DNA of 16,397 nt from Deltaproteobacteria bacterium (GTDB lineage: Bacteria; Desulfobacterota; DSM-4660; Desulfatiglandales; HGW-15), in the NCBI GenBank assembly GCA_016929815.1, contig JAFGIC010000230.1:1-16397 (forward strand), in the 5' to 3' direction. Both the position numbers and the translations under genes were made by a program. This document shows, in pieces, positions 7,528 to 14,904 of this stretch. Position 1 is the stretch's first letter; each line of letters starts with the position of its first letter. The notes beneath the pieces were generated by a model. It was given only the letters and a program-made list of their open reading frames with translations, was not told the origin of the DNA and made no database searches.

Positions 7528-8102
7528 GATTTTATGCCTCCGATCAAAGAAAAGTTCCTTAAAAGCGTTTCGCCTTCAAAGGTCAGGATCGACTCCGGGT
7601 GAAATTGAACGCCTTCAACCGGGAATTCCCTATGCCTCAACCCCATTATATCTCCTTCCTCGGTAAAGGCGCTTATCTCAAGACAATCCGGAAGGCTCTC
7701 TTTCTCAACAATAAGTGAATGATAGCGTGTCGCCTCAAAGGGATTTGATATGCCCTTAAAGATTGTACGTCCGTCATGGAACACCCTGGAGGTCTTGCCG
7801 TGCATTATGCGCCCTGCCCTCACCACCTTGCCTCCATAGGCCTCTCCCACGGACTGATGCCCGAGGCACACACCCAGAACCGGCATCCTCCTGCCGAAGT
7901 ATCTTATTGCCTCGACGGATATCCCCGCATGGCTGGGATCGCCCGGACCTGGTGAGATCATCAGGGCCGAAGGTTTAAGGGATTCGATGCCGGGGATGTC
8001 TATGGTATCGTTTCTGAAGACCCTTACATCCTGATCCATCCCCTCCAGCAACTGGACCAGGTTATAGGTAAAGGAATCATAATTGTCTATTAAAAGAATC
8101 AT
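7524..8102 (-). CDS. trpG: Anthranilate synthase glutaminase component
   Basis: This class I glutamine amidotransferase delivers ammonia to TrpE. Its 192 residues carry the full triad: Cys79 in GVCLGHQ, and His168 and Glu170 in VQFHPES. The oxyanion strand PGPGDP is at 51-56, and RYHSL at 126-130 is the interaction segment typical of TrpG/PabA. Both ends overlap neighbours by 4 bases (ATGA), tying its synthesis to trpE and trpD. TrpG could also serve para-aminobenzoate synthesis in genomes that lack a separate pabA; that cannot be judged from this window. Confidence 0.96.
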   Translation of the reverse strand: MILLIDNYDSFTYNLVQLLEGMDQDVRVFRNDTIDIPGIESLKPSALMISPGPGDPSHAGISVEAIRYFGRRMPVLGVCLGHQSVGEAYGGKVVRAGRIMHGKTSRVFHDGRTIFKGISNPFEATRYHSLIVEKESLPDCLEISAFTEEGDIMGLRHREFPVEGVQFHPESILTFEGETLLRNFSLIGGIKS

Positions 8103-9568
8103 GCCTTATTCACCTTTTCAATGGCCTTGAACATGGCCCCTGCCTTTCTAAGCGTCTCCCTGTATTCCTCCTCCGGCAGCGAATCGGCAACTATCCCCGC
8201 CCCCGCCTGAATGGAAAGGGTGTTGTTTACAACAGTCACGGTCCTGATGGTTATGCAGAAATCCATGTTGCCGCTGAAACCGAAATAGCCTACCGCCCCG
8301 GCGTAAGGTCCCCTCTGCTCCTGCTCAAGTTCGCTGATTATCTCCATGGCCCTTATCTTCGGGGCGCCGCTTACCGTGCCTGCCGGAAAGGCGGACATAA
8401 ACAGGTCAAAACAGTCCCTGTCGCGCCTCAAGGTCCCTTCCACCCTGGTAACGATATGCATGACGTGGGAGTAGCGTTCTACCTCCATCAGCCTGGGGAC
8501 CTTTACAGTGCCCGGGGCCGCAACCTTCCCCGCGTCGTTTCTTCCCAGGTCAACAAGCATTATGTGCTCCGCCCGCTCCTTGGGATCTGCCATGAGTTCC
8601 TTTTCCAGGGCCAGGTCCTCCTCAGGTGTCACGCCCCTAGGCCTCGTGCCAGCTATAGGCCGCAGCTCGATCTTTCCATCGGTAAGGCGCACGAGTATCT
8701 CGGGTGAGGCCCCTATGAATTTTATTTCCCCGAAATCCAGATAAAACATGTATGGAGAAGGGTTGACACTCCTGAGCCTCCTGTACAGGGAGAAACACTC
8801 CCCCGACATATCTGCCGAAAACCGCTGGGACAAAACCACCTGGATGACGTCCCCGGCAACTATGTGCTCCTTCGCCTTCCTGACCGCATCCTCAAAATCC
8901 TCCTTTTTAAAATTGGATTTGAGCGCGGAGACCGAAAGCCCGTCTTCTGCAGCGGATTGAGGCATGGGTCCCCGGAGTTTCTTTATTGTCTCTTCCACCT
9001 CGAGACAGGCCTTATTGTATATCGCCGACAGGTCATCGCCCTCTTCAATGACGGCGAAGCTTACCACCTTTACCTCATGGGACAGATGATCAAATACAAC
9101 AATAATCCTCGATGCCATGAATATGGACTCAGGGATATCCCTGTCAAGAGGCGATATCCCCGGCAGGCGCTCCCACTTCCTTATAAGATCGTAGTTTACA
9201 TAACCCACCAGACCTCCCTGAAAGGAGGGAAGGCCTTCCGCCTCTACGGGATTGTATCCTTTTAAAACCTCCCTTAAGACAAGCAACGGGTTTTCAACGC
9301 CCTTTACAACCTCGCTTGAATCGACCCTTGATATCTCCACCCCATTATCCCGTGAAAAGACCTTCAAAAAGGGCCTGATCCCTATAAAGCTGTAGCGTCC
9401 CCACCTGGTCCCGCTGTCGGCGCTCTCCAGGAGATAAGAACAGGGACCCTCCCTCAGCTTGAGGTAGGCAGAAACCGGCGTCTCTGTATCTGCAAGGAAT
9501 TCCTCATACACCGGTATAAGGTTCCCCCGGCGGCGCATCTGCTGAAATTCAGAAAAAGAAGGTTTCAT
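8099..9568 (-). CDS. trpE: Anthranilate synthase component I
   Basis: This subunit converts chorismate and ammonia to anthranilate, the committed step. It has 489 residues from the chosen ATG. The N-terminal regulatory half has LLES at 46-49 followed by RWGRYSFIG, and later NPSPY. These are the tryptophan-binding elements, so feedback inhibition is expected. The C-terminal chorismate domain shows PIAGTRPRG, DLGRND, SGAPKIRAME and GYFGFSGNMDF. Two ATGs are in frame. The one at 9574 abuts AAGGG and leaves no room for a ribosome site, whereas the one at 9568 has AAGGGA with a 6-base spacer, so 9568 is preferred. The gene begins 22 bases after the attenuator terminator. Confidence 0.96.
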   Translation of the reverse strand: MKPSFSEFQQMRRRGNLIPVYEEFLADTETPVSAYLKLREGPCSYLLESADSGTRWGRYSFIGIRPFLKVFSRDNGVEISRVDSSEVVKGVENPLLVLREVLKGYNPVEAEGLPSFQGGLVGYVNYDLIRKWERLPGISPLDRDIPESIFMASRIIVVFDHLSHEVKVVSFAVIEEGDDLSAIYNKACLEVEETIKKLRGPMPQSAAEDGLSVSALKSNFKKEDFEDAVRKAKEHIVAGDVIQVVLSQRFSADMSGECFSLYRRLRSVNPSPYMFYLDFGEIKFIGASPEILVRLTDGKIELRPIAGTRPRGVTPEEDLALEKELMADPKERAEHIMLVDLGRNDAGKVAAPGTVKVPRLMEVERYSHVMHIVTRVEGTLRRDRDCFDLFMSAFPAGTVSGAPKIRAMEIISELEQEQRGPYAGAVGYFGFSGNMDFCITIRTVTVVNNTLSIQAGAGIVADSLPEEEYRETLRKAGAMFKAIEKVNKA

Positions 9569-9589
9569 AATCATCCCTTAACTCAAAAT

Positions 9590-9625
9590 AAAAAGGCCGT
9601 GGATACTTTGTCCCACGGCCTTTTT
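9590..9625 (-). terminator. trp attenuator terminator (segments 3:4)
   Basis: A perfect 13-bp stem (AAAAAGGCCGTGG at 9625-9613 with its complement at 9602-9590) encloses a 10-base loop. On the minus strand it is followed by TTTTTATTTT. It lies between the Trp-codon leader peptide and trpE, so it is the regulated intrinsic terminator of the operon. The stem is symmetrical enough that it could also stop rightward transcripts. Confidence 0.93.
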
Positions 9626-9696
9626 ATATTACTGTAATGTGGGACCTGTTGGAGGCGCCCACGGTATAAATAATTATCCTCTCAGGCTCTCCTCCA
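9610..9696 (-). promoter_or_regulatory. trp attenuator competing structures (antiterminator and anti-antiterminator)
   Basis: Segment 2 (GTCCCAC, 9645-9639) is exactly complementary to GTGGGAC (9616-9610) in the 5' arm and loop of the terminator, giving the antiterminator. Segment 2 can instead pair upstream with GTGGG (9662-9658), extended by CCT/AGG, which frees the terminator to form. A further segment inside the leader ORF, TGGAGG plus GCC (9696-9685), can pair with CCTCCA and GGC (9659-9650) and so disrupt that upstream hairpin. I infer the following logic. A ribosome stalled on the Trp codons leaves the 9696-9685 segment free, which favours antitermination. A ribosome that reads through masks it, which favours termination. 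Confidence 0.75.
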
Positions 9697-9763
9697 TAAA
9701 AGAGTTGAGCCACCACCATTGTGAAGGCGATACACGGATAATCTTTTTAAATAAATCTTCCAT
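9674..9763 (-). CDS. trpL: trp operon leader peptide
   Basis: This 29-codon ORF begins MEDLFKK, has Ser-Gln-Trp-Trp-Trp-Leu-Asn across codons 14-20, and ends at TAA. Three consecutive UGG codons at 16-18 (9718-9710) are a hallmark of ribosome-sensed tryptophan attenuation, as in trpL of enterics and rhizobia. It lies upstream of the mutually exclusive hairpins and terminator that precede trpE. No Shine-Dalgarno sequence is present. The promoter at 9771-9799 places the transcription start at or within 2 bases of the ATG, so translation is predicted to begin on a leaderless 5' end. The peptide has no expected function after synthesis; its translation rate is the signal. It is longer than the E. 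coli 14-residue leader. Confidence 0.9.
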   Translation of the reverse strand: MEDLFKKIIRVSPSQWWWLNSFMEESLRG

Positions 9764-9770
9764 ACATAGT

Positions 9771-9799
9771 TTTATATTTTTTAAAATCATAAAAGTCAA
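9771..9799 (-). promoter_or_regulatory. Sigma-70-type promoter of the trp operon
   Basis: TTGACT (9799-9794), a 17-base spacer and TATAAA (9776-9771) make a strong housekeeping promoter. An A/T-rich stretch just upstream (AAAAAATATA) could act as an UP element. The expected start falls at 9763-9765, on the trpL start codon. No clear TrpR-like palindrome overlaps it. The wider 332-base stretch from 9575 to 9906 therefore holds, in transcription order, this promoter, trpL, the attenuator and the trpE ribosome site. Positions 9800-9906 show no gene. Confidence 0.85.
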
Positions 9800-9906
9800 G
9801 TATATTTTTTCAGGGGTATATCAAATCTCCTGTCCGGGCTGAAATCATATACTCGCGCGTCAAATGCCTTTTTTACAATCTTCGCAATAGATGAATATTT
9901 TCCGTA

Positions 9907-11796
9907 TCATAGAAAATCCGAGCGCATGCTGTATATACTGCCGCCCAAGATGCTCTCCACCTTTCCGTTCAGCTTGTGCATAACGGTCTGCATAGTCTTG
10001 TTCGTTGCATGTATCTCTGCGGTAAAACCGCCGATGCCGTCCTTCTGGGCGATCCTTGCCAAATATTTTATCATGAAAGATCCTATGCCTTTGTTCTGCC
10101 ATTCATCCAGAACCACAAGCGCAACCTCCGCCCTGTTGCTTTTTTTGTCCAGATAGTAACCGCCGAAGGCTATTATCTCCTCGCCGGTGGAGGCAGGGAT
10201 AGTGCCGACAATAGCGACCTCATTCCTGTGGTCGATATACACAAAATCCTGTATCTGTTTCTGGGGAAGTCTCTTCATCTGCCATCCGAAACGATAATAG
10301 ATAGTCCCCTCCGAAAGTTTGTAAAACAGGTCTTTCATCTTGCCGGAATCCGTCGGGTGAATGGGCCGGAACTTTATCTTAGTCCCATCCTCCATCAGCA
10401 TTGTAGTGGTAAGTTCCTTGGGATAGACAAATAGCTTGCCTTCAACTCCGGCCAGTTCAGGAACAACATATCCCAGTTCAACGGCCTTCTTTAAAAGGTC
10501 GGCGCGATAATCCGGATGAGCGATGCTGATGAGCGCCATGGCCCGATCCTGTATGCTCTTTCCGTGCAGGTATGCCGTACCGTATTCCGTCACCACGTAA
10601 TGGATGTCCCCGCGCGTTGTTACAACACCTGCACCCTGTGAAAGATACGGGACAATACGCGAGACAGTCCCGCCCTTTGCAGTTGACGGCATGGCAAGTA
10701 TGCTCTTCCCCCCTTCGGACCGGTTTGCCCCGCGGTTGAAATCCGCCTGCCCGCCGATCCCTGACTTGAACTCGGTGCCGAGGGAATCGGAACAGGCCTG
10801 TCCCGTGAGATCTATCTCAATGGCCGTATTTACCGCTACCATCTTGTTATGTTGGCTTATGATGCTGGGGTCATTTACATACTCGGTGCGCCTGAATGAA
10901 AACATCTTATTATTGTCAATAAAATCATAGAGTTTACGCGTTCCAAAACAGAAACTCGTCACGATCTTTCCCCTGTCCAGCGATTTCCTTTTCCCGGTAA
11001 CCGCCCCGGACTTAACAAGATCCACTATCCTGTCGGAGAGGATTTCCGTGTGGACTCCGAGGTCTTTCTTATCCGCGAGATAATCCATCAGCACCTGAGG
11101 AACCTTGCCCACACCCAGCTGAATGGTCGATCCGTTTTCAATAAGCGCGGATATGTATTCGCATATCTGCTTTATCTCATCCGTCACCTCCATAGGCGGA
11201 CTTTCAACGAGCGGTTCGTCAACAGGGACAAGCACGTTCATCTCATAGATGTTTATCATGCCGTCGCCGTAAGTCCTTGGCATCTGAGGATTTACCTGGG
11301 CTATTACCAGCTTGGAGTTCTCCACTGCGGCCTTTACAACATCCACTGAGATCCCGAGGCTGCACATGCCCTCTTCATCAGGCGGCGTGACCTGTATCAG
11401 TGCGACATCCAGGGGTACCTGACAGTTTGTGAAAAGCCTTGGTATGTCGGAAAGAAGTATTGGCGTATAACTCCCCAACCCGGCCTTTACTATTTCATGT
11501 ATATTCTCGGAGACAAAAAAGGAATTTACCCTGAAACTGTCCGCCAGCTCCTTCTTGGCATAGGGCGCCTCCCCCATGGTAAGCAGCTGTATGATCTCCA
11601 CATCCACAAGCTCATCAGAGCGTGCAACCATGGCCTTTATAAGCTTCAGGGGCTGGGCGCATCCCGTAGCGATAAATACACGGTGCCCGGGGGCTATCTT
11701 TCTTACCGCCTCTTCCGCAGTCTCTACGGCAACATTAAATTTACTCTGCCAGTCAGGCATATTCTTATTGTTTTTCTTATTTTTTGTTTCAGCCAT
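9907..11796 (-). CDS. Acetyl-CoA hydrolase/CoA-transferase fused to a C-terminal GNAT acetyltransferase domain
   Basis: This is a 629-residue two-domain protein. Residues about 15-455 form a class I CoA-transferase of the acetyl-CoA hydrolase/4-hydroxybutyrate CoA-transferase type. The presumed catalytic Glu251 lies in GVHTEILSD and the glycine motif GIGGQAD at 346-352. Residues about 470-629 form a GNAT domain with the acetyl-CoA pyrophosphate loop Q567-NKGIG-572. The first domain is expected to move CoA between acetyl-CoA and another carboxylate. The second may acetylate a protein lysine or a small molecule. The gene overlaps the upstream acyl-CoA synthetase gene by 8 bases, so the two proteins are made together and probably act on one acyl-CoA pool. 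The exact substrate cannot be read from sequence. An internal Met13 is a less likely start. No clear terminator follows. Confidence 0.88.
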   Translation of the reverse strand: MAETKNKKNNKNMPDWQSKFNVAVETAEEAVRKIAPGHRVFIATGCAQPLKLIKAMVARSDELVDVEIIQLLTMGEAPYAKKELADSFRVNSFFVSENIHEIVKAGLGSYTPILLSDIPRLFTNCQVPLDVALIQVTPPDEEGMCSLGISVDVVKAAVENSKLVIAQVNPQMPRTYGDGMINIYEMNVLVPVDEPLVESPPMEVTDEIKQICEYISALIENGSTIQLGVGKVPQVLMDYLADKKDLGVHTEILSDRIVDLVKSGAVTGKRKSLDRGKIVTSFCFGTRKLYDFIDNNKMFSFRRTEYVNDPSIISQHNKMVAVNTAIEIDLTGQACSDSLGTEFKSGIGGQADFNRGANRSEGGKSILAMPSTAKGGTVSRIVPYLSQGAGVVTTRGDIHYVVTEYGTAYLHGKSIQDRAMALISIAHPDYRADLLKKAVELGYVVPELAGVEGKLFVYPKELTTTMLMEDGTKIKFRPIHPTDSGKMKDLFYKLSEGTIYYRFGWQMKRLPQKQIQDFVYIDHRNEVAIVGTIPASTGEEIIAFGGYYLDKKSNRAEVALVVLDEWQNKGIGSFMIKYLARIAQKDGIGGFTAEIHATNKTMQTVMHKLNGKVESILGGSIYSMRSDFL

Positions 11797-13897
11797 TTTT
11801 CACCCAACTTTCTGAAAGCGTTATTCTTGCATCAGCGGCAAGGGAATGGGTCCCTACCGTACCTACTATAAAGGGATTGATATCCATCTCGACGATCTGG
11901 GGGAAATCCGCAGCCAGTTGGCTTATATACTGCAAACCTGCGGCTATTGCCTCTATGTCCACGGCTGCCTGACCCCTTACACCCTTGAGGAATTCATAGG
12001 AGCGTGTGGATTCAAGCATTTTCAAGGCCTCCTCCTTTGTCACAGGGCCGAGATGGAAAGCGACATCCTTCATAACCTCAACAAATATCCCGCCGAGCCC
12101 GAACATCATCATGGGACCGAACTGTGCGTCCCTTGTCATGCCAAGGATAACCTCTCGTCCCTTGGGAACCATCTGTTCCAGATAAACGCCTTCCAGCTTG
12201 GCATCGGGCATGCGGCGCTCAACGCGCAGCATCATCATATCATACGCATCCCTGACCGCTTCCGAGCCCTGCAGGTTGACCATGACCCCGCCTACGTCAC
12301 TTTTGTGGATGATATCACGTGAGACGATCTTCATGGCCATGGCGCCGCCTATCTGATCCGCAAGCTCTGCAGCCTGTTCAGCCGACCTGCATATATCCCC
12401 CTTTGGGACTGAAAAACCATAGGCCTTCAATATCTTTTTTGCGTCGGCCTCGCCCATCTGTACCCTGCCCATCCTCTGATAAAGGCCCAGGATGCGTTCC
12501 ACCCGGCGTTTATTCACGGGAAAACGCTCCAGCACCCTGAGCGGCCTGTCCCGCCAGAGGCTGTATTCATACATTGCCCGAAGCGCATCAACAGCCCTTT
12601 CAGGGCTTGAATAATCAGGGAGGTTTCTTGACACCAGCTCTGACCGGCCCGGAAGGACATCCTTTCCTCCCATGAAACACGCGAGGAGCGGCTTCTTGCC
12701 GTCCGAACAGCCTGATATGACCTTTGCAGTCTCCATGGGCTTGGTCATAAGCTGGGGCGTAAGCAGGGTGATAACCGCATCCACCGAGTCCGCTTCCATT
12801 GCTGCCTTTACCGCCACATTGTAGCGTTCCGGGTCGGCGTCTCCGAGCACATCGATGGGATTTCCGATGCTTGCAGCCTCAGGCAGTTTTTTCTTCAGGG
12901 CAGTGGCGCTCTGTGTATCCAGCTGCGCCACCTTTAATCCTGCGTTTTCAACGGCATCAGCGCATATGATGCCGGGCCCGCCCGCATTGGTTACAATAGC
13001 CACGGACTTGCCCTTCGGGAAGGGCTGCATGGATAAAGCAGTGGCAAAATCAAATAACTGCTGAAAGTTGTCGGCCCTTATGATCCCTGACCGCCTGAAT
13101 GCGGCGCCATAGGCTACATCAGCCCCCGCAAGGCTTCCCGTATGGGAGGATGCCGCCTTTACGCCGGCCGATGTGGTGCCCGCCTTGAATATGACAACCG
13201 GCTTCTTGGATGTCACCCTTTCAGCTGTCCGTATAAATTCCTTGCCGTCGATAATGTTCTCAAGATACCCTACTATAACCTTTGTCTCCTCATCTTCCGC
13301 AAGGGTCTCCAGGAGATCGATCTCATTGATATCCGCCTTGTTGCCTATGCTTATAAGCTTTGCCAGTCCAAGGCTCCTTGCCTCTGCCCAGTCCAATATG
13401 GCGGCGCAAATGGCCCCGGACTGGGATATTACGGAGATGTTGCCTCTTTTAGGGATGTTTCTCGCAAAGGTGACATTCATGGAATGATAGGTATTTATCA
13501 ATCCCAGCACATTGGGTCCGAGCATCCGTACGCCCCTGCCCCTGCATATTCCGGCAATCTCCTTTTCCAGTTTAGCGCCTGCTTCATCGACCTCCTTGAA
13601 TCCGGCGGTAATAACCACGATAGCCTTGGCCCCTGCCGAGATTGAGGACATGACAGCGGCCTTAACGGACTGGGTGGGCACCGCGATAACGCCCAGGTCT
13701 ATCTTGTCGCTGTATTCGGATAAATCCTTATAGCATTTTACTCCAAGGATCTCTCCTGCCTTGGGATTGATCGGTATGATCTGACCTTTATACCCGCCGT
13801 TGATTATATTGGAAAGAACCGCATTCCCGACCTTGTCGGGGCTTGCGGAGGCGCCAATAACGGCAATGGAATAAGGTTTAAAAAAATAATCAAGCAT
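11789..13897 (-). CDS. ADP-forming acetyl-CoA synthetase-type acyl-CoA ligase (fused alpha-beta)
   Basis: The 702-residue protein has the alpha-beta order of NDP-forming acyl-CoA synthetases. A CoA-binding Rossmann domain (about 1-130, with AVIGASASPDKVGN at 12-25) is followed by succinyl-CoA-ligase-like domains (about 150-455). These carry the phosphohistidine His252 in SSHTGSLAGAD. A C-terminal ATP-grasp domain (about 480-700) has IVSRDIIHKSDVGG with His531 and ends near MDINPF. Such enzymes interconvert acyl-CoA, ADP and phosphate with the free acid, CoA and ATP, giving substrate-level ATP from acetyl-CoA or the reverse activation. There is no GNAT domain here, unlike Pat/YfiQ proteins, but the partner gene carries one. 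The ribosome site AAAGGAG sits 11 bases before the ATG, slightly far. The upstream region has a possible sigma-54 promoter. Confidence 0.9.
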   Translation of the reverse strand: MLDYFFKPYSIAVIGASASPDKVGNAVLSNIINGGYKGQIIPINPKAGEILGVKCYKDLSEYSDKIDLGVIAVPTQSVKAAVMSSISAGAKAIVVITAGFKEVDEAGAKLEKEIAGICRGRGVRMLGPNVLGLINTYHSMNVTFARNIPKRGNISVISQSGAICAAILDWAEARSLGLAKLISIGNKADINEIDLLETLAEDEETKVIVGYLENIIDGKEFIRTAERVTSKKPVVIFKAGTTSAGVKAASSHTGSLAGADVAYGAAFRRSGIIRADNFQQLFDFATALSMQPFPKGKSVAIVTNAGGPGIICADAVENAGLKVAQLDTQSATALKKKLPEAASIGNPIDVLGDADPERYNVAVKAAMEADSVDAVITLLTPQLMTKPMETAKVISGCSDGKKPLLACFMGGKDVLPGRSELVSRNLPDYSSPERAVDALRAMYEYSLWRDRPLRVLERFPVNKRRVERILGLYQRMGRVQMGEADAKKILKAYGFSVPKGDICRSAEQAAELADQIGGAMAMKIVSRDIIHKSDVGGVMVNLQGSEAVRDAYDMMMLRVERRMPDAKLEGVYLEQMVPKGREVILGMTRDAQFGPMMMFGLGGIFVEVMKDVAFHLGPVTKEEALKMLESTRSYEFLKGVRGQAAVDIEAIAAGLQYISQLAADFPQIVEMDINPFIVGTVGTHSLAADARITLSESWVKNG

Positions 13898-13997
13898 ATG
13901 CTTTGCAACTCCTTTATTATTCGTTAGTGTCCATCAGGAAAAAGGAATTTTTCAGATGAGCGATTATAATAGATATTGAATAGCTACAATGTAATTA

Positions 13998-14013
13998 TGC
14001 AATATTCTTACCA
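13998..14013 (-). promoter_or_regulatory. Candidate sigma-54 promoter for the acyl-CoA synthetase/CoA-transferase pair
   Basis: On the minus strand this reads TGGTAAGAATATTGCA. It fits the -24/-12 consensus (TGG, A, G, then TTGCA) with correct spacing. A start near 13987 gives a 90-base leader. An inverted repeat ATAATT/AATTAT (14013-14027) abuts the -24 side. A competing sigma-70 reading (TTGTAG, 15-base spacer, TATAAT at 13968-13963) exists downstream. The 264-base gap 13898-14161 is AT-rich and holds no gene. Confidence 0.45.
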
Positions 14014-14161
14014 TAATTTATAATTATCCACATAAAAAATCATTTTTCAAGCATTATCACAGTTTTTTATCTTCATATTGGAATCAGCTGGGAAACGCAG
14101 CAGGAAAAGAAGGTGTCTTTCCGGGAGATTATTGTGTCAAAAATCCGACAGAATATAAGTT

Positions 14162-14674
14162 TTATGACATCTTTTCAAGGGCCCAGTCTTCTATGCCCAC
14201 CTCAAGGGACCTGTGCAGCAGATCAACCGATACGACGATCTTGTTGCCCTGGCCCTTGTGCCTCAGATAAAACCCTATCAGGCCCTTGAGGGGGCCTTCC
14301 ATGATCATTACCCTGTCGCCTTCGTTGATATAATCCCTGTTATTGACTGTCCGGTCTGTTCCGTCCAGTATCTTCAGGGCATTGATTTCTTCATCCCTTG
14401 CAGGGACCGGCCTGCCTTCGAATCCCACGAGACGGACAACACCCACTGTTTTAAGGATCTTCAGGTATTCCTGGGGATCCATGGAGGTGTTTACAAATAC
14501 ATACCCCGGCAGGAGCGGGACAAGCAGTTTCTTATGACGGTCTTTTCTTCGGCTTATAACCTGTATTCTCGGCAGAAAGACCTCTATTGATTTGCCGTAG
14601 ATCCCGTCATACACCTTTTGTTCGTAACGGCTCCTGGTATGAACGGCATACCATTTGCCTGATTTCTGATCCAT
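14162..14674 (-). CDS. NusG-family specialised antiterminator (UpxY/RfaH/LoaP type)
   Basis: The 170-residue protein has an N-terminal NGN domain (about 6-105), opening with WYAVHTRSRYEQKV at 8-21 and with LPGYVFV in the middle (55-61). A C-terminal KOW motif starts at about 118 (EGDRVMIMEGPLKGLIG). NusG proteins bind the RNA polymerase clamp and coupling factors. Specialised paralogues act on particular long operons, often polysaccharide ones. It is unlikely to be the housekeeping nusG, because secE and ribosomal protein genes are absent. No capsule or LPS genes are visible nearby, and its downstream co-directional genes are the acyl-CoA pair 264 bases away. AAAGGA lies 9 bases before the ATG. 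A strong divergent promoter lies 90 bases upstream. Confidence 0.85.
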   Translation of the reverse strand: MDQKSGKWYAVHTRSRYEQKVYDGIYGKSIEVFLPRIQVISRRKDRHKKLLVPLLPGYVFVNTSMDPQEYLKILKTVGVVRLVGFEGRPVPARDEEINALKILDGTDRTVNNRDYINEGDRVMIMEGPLKGLIGFYLRHKGQGNKIVVSVDLLHRSLEVGIEDWALEKMS

Positions 14675-14763
14675 ATCAATCGATCCTTTCCGGACCTGCT
14701 AATTTTTAAAGACTCTCATTAGTGTCAGGGGATTCTTTTGTCAAGGGGAATCTCCTGATCCAT

Positions 14764-14792
14764 ATTATAAGGCCTATGCCTCTGCTTGACAA
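14764..14792 (-). promoter_or_regulatory. Leftward sigma-70 promoter of the NusG-like gene
   Basis: TTGTCA (14792-14787), a 17-base spacer and a perfect TATAAT (14769-14764) are present on the minus strand. The start is expected near 14757, giving an 83-base leader. That leader contains two near-identical direct repeats, TGTCAGGGGATTC and TGTCAAGGGGAATC on the plus strand (14723-14735 and 14739-14752). The -35 overlaps the rightward promoter's -35. Confidence 0.75.
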
Positions 14793-14814
14793 ATACGCTC
14801 TCCAATGTTAAAAA
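14786..14814 (+). promoter_or_regulatory. Rightward sigma-70 promoter of the deoxynucleoside kinase cluster
   Basis: TTGACA (14786-14791), a 17-base spacer and TAAAAA (14809-14814) are present. Directly after the -10 are two hairpins, ATCACA/TGTGAT (14815-14820 with 14825-14830) and TTTCCG/CGGAAA (14844-14849 with 14856-14861). They lie in or near the roughly 85-base leader before the kinase ribosome site. A 12-codon ORF (14829-14867) in this leader has no ribosome site and is probably not meaningful. Confidence 0.6.
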
Positions 14815-14904
14815 ATCACATCTTTGTGATGAACATATCATCCTTTCCGGCCCTTCGGAAAACCTGATCAGTAAAATATTCCAACCATAAGGGGAGGGAT
14901 TAAA

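Noticed and set aside
6818..7666. Plus-strand open frame of 282 codons
   Set aside because: It lies opposite trpD and trpG, which carry complete active sites; it is a shadow frame rich in Ser/Pro/Ala.
9590..9763. T-box or TRAP control of the trp operon
   Set aside because: There are no T-box sequence elements or GAG/UAG triplet arrays; a translated leader with three Trp codons explains the region better.
13924..14726. Shared string GACACTAAYGA upstream of two minus-strand genes
   Set aside because: An 11-base match is expected many times by chance in 16 kb, and the spacing to start codons differs.
14829..14867. Twelve-codon upstream ORF before the deoxynucleoside kinase
   Set aside because: It has no ribosome site and no regulatory codon pattern, and its start lies inside a hairpin arm.
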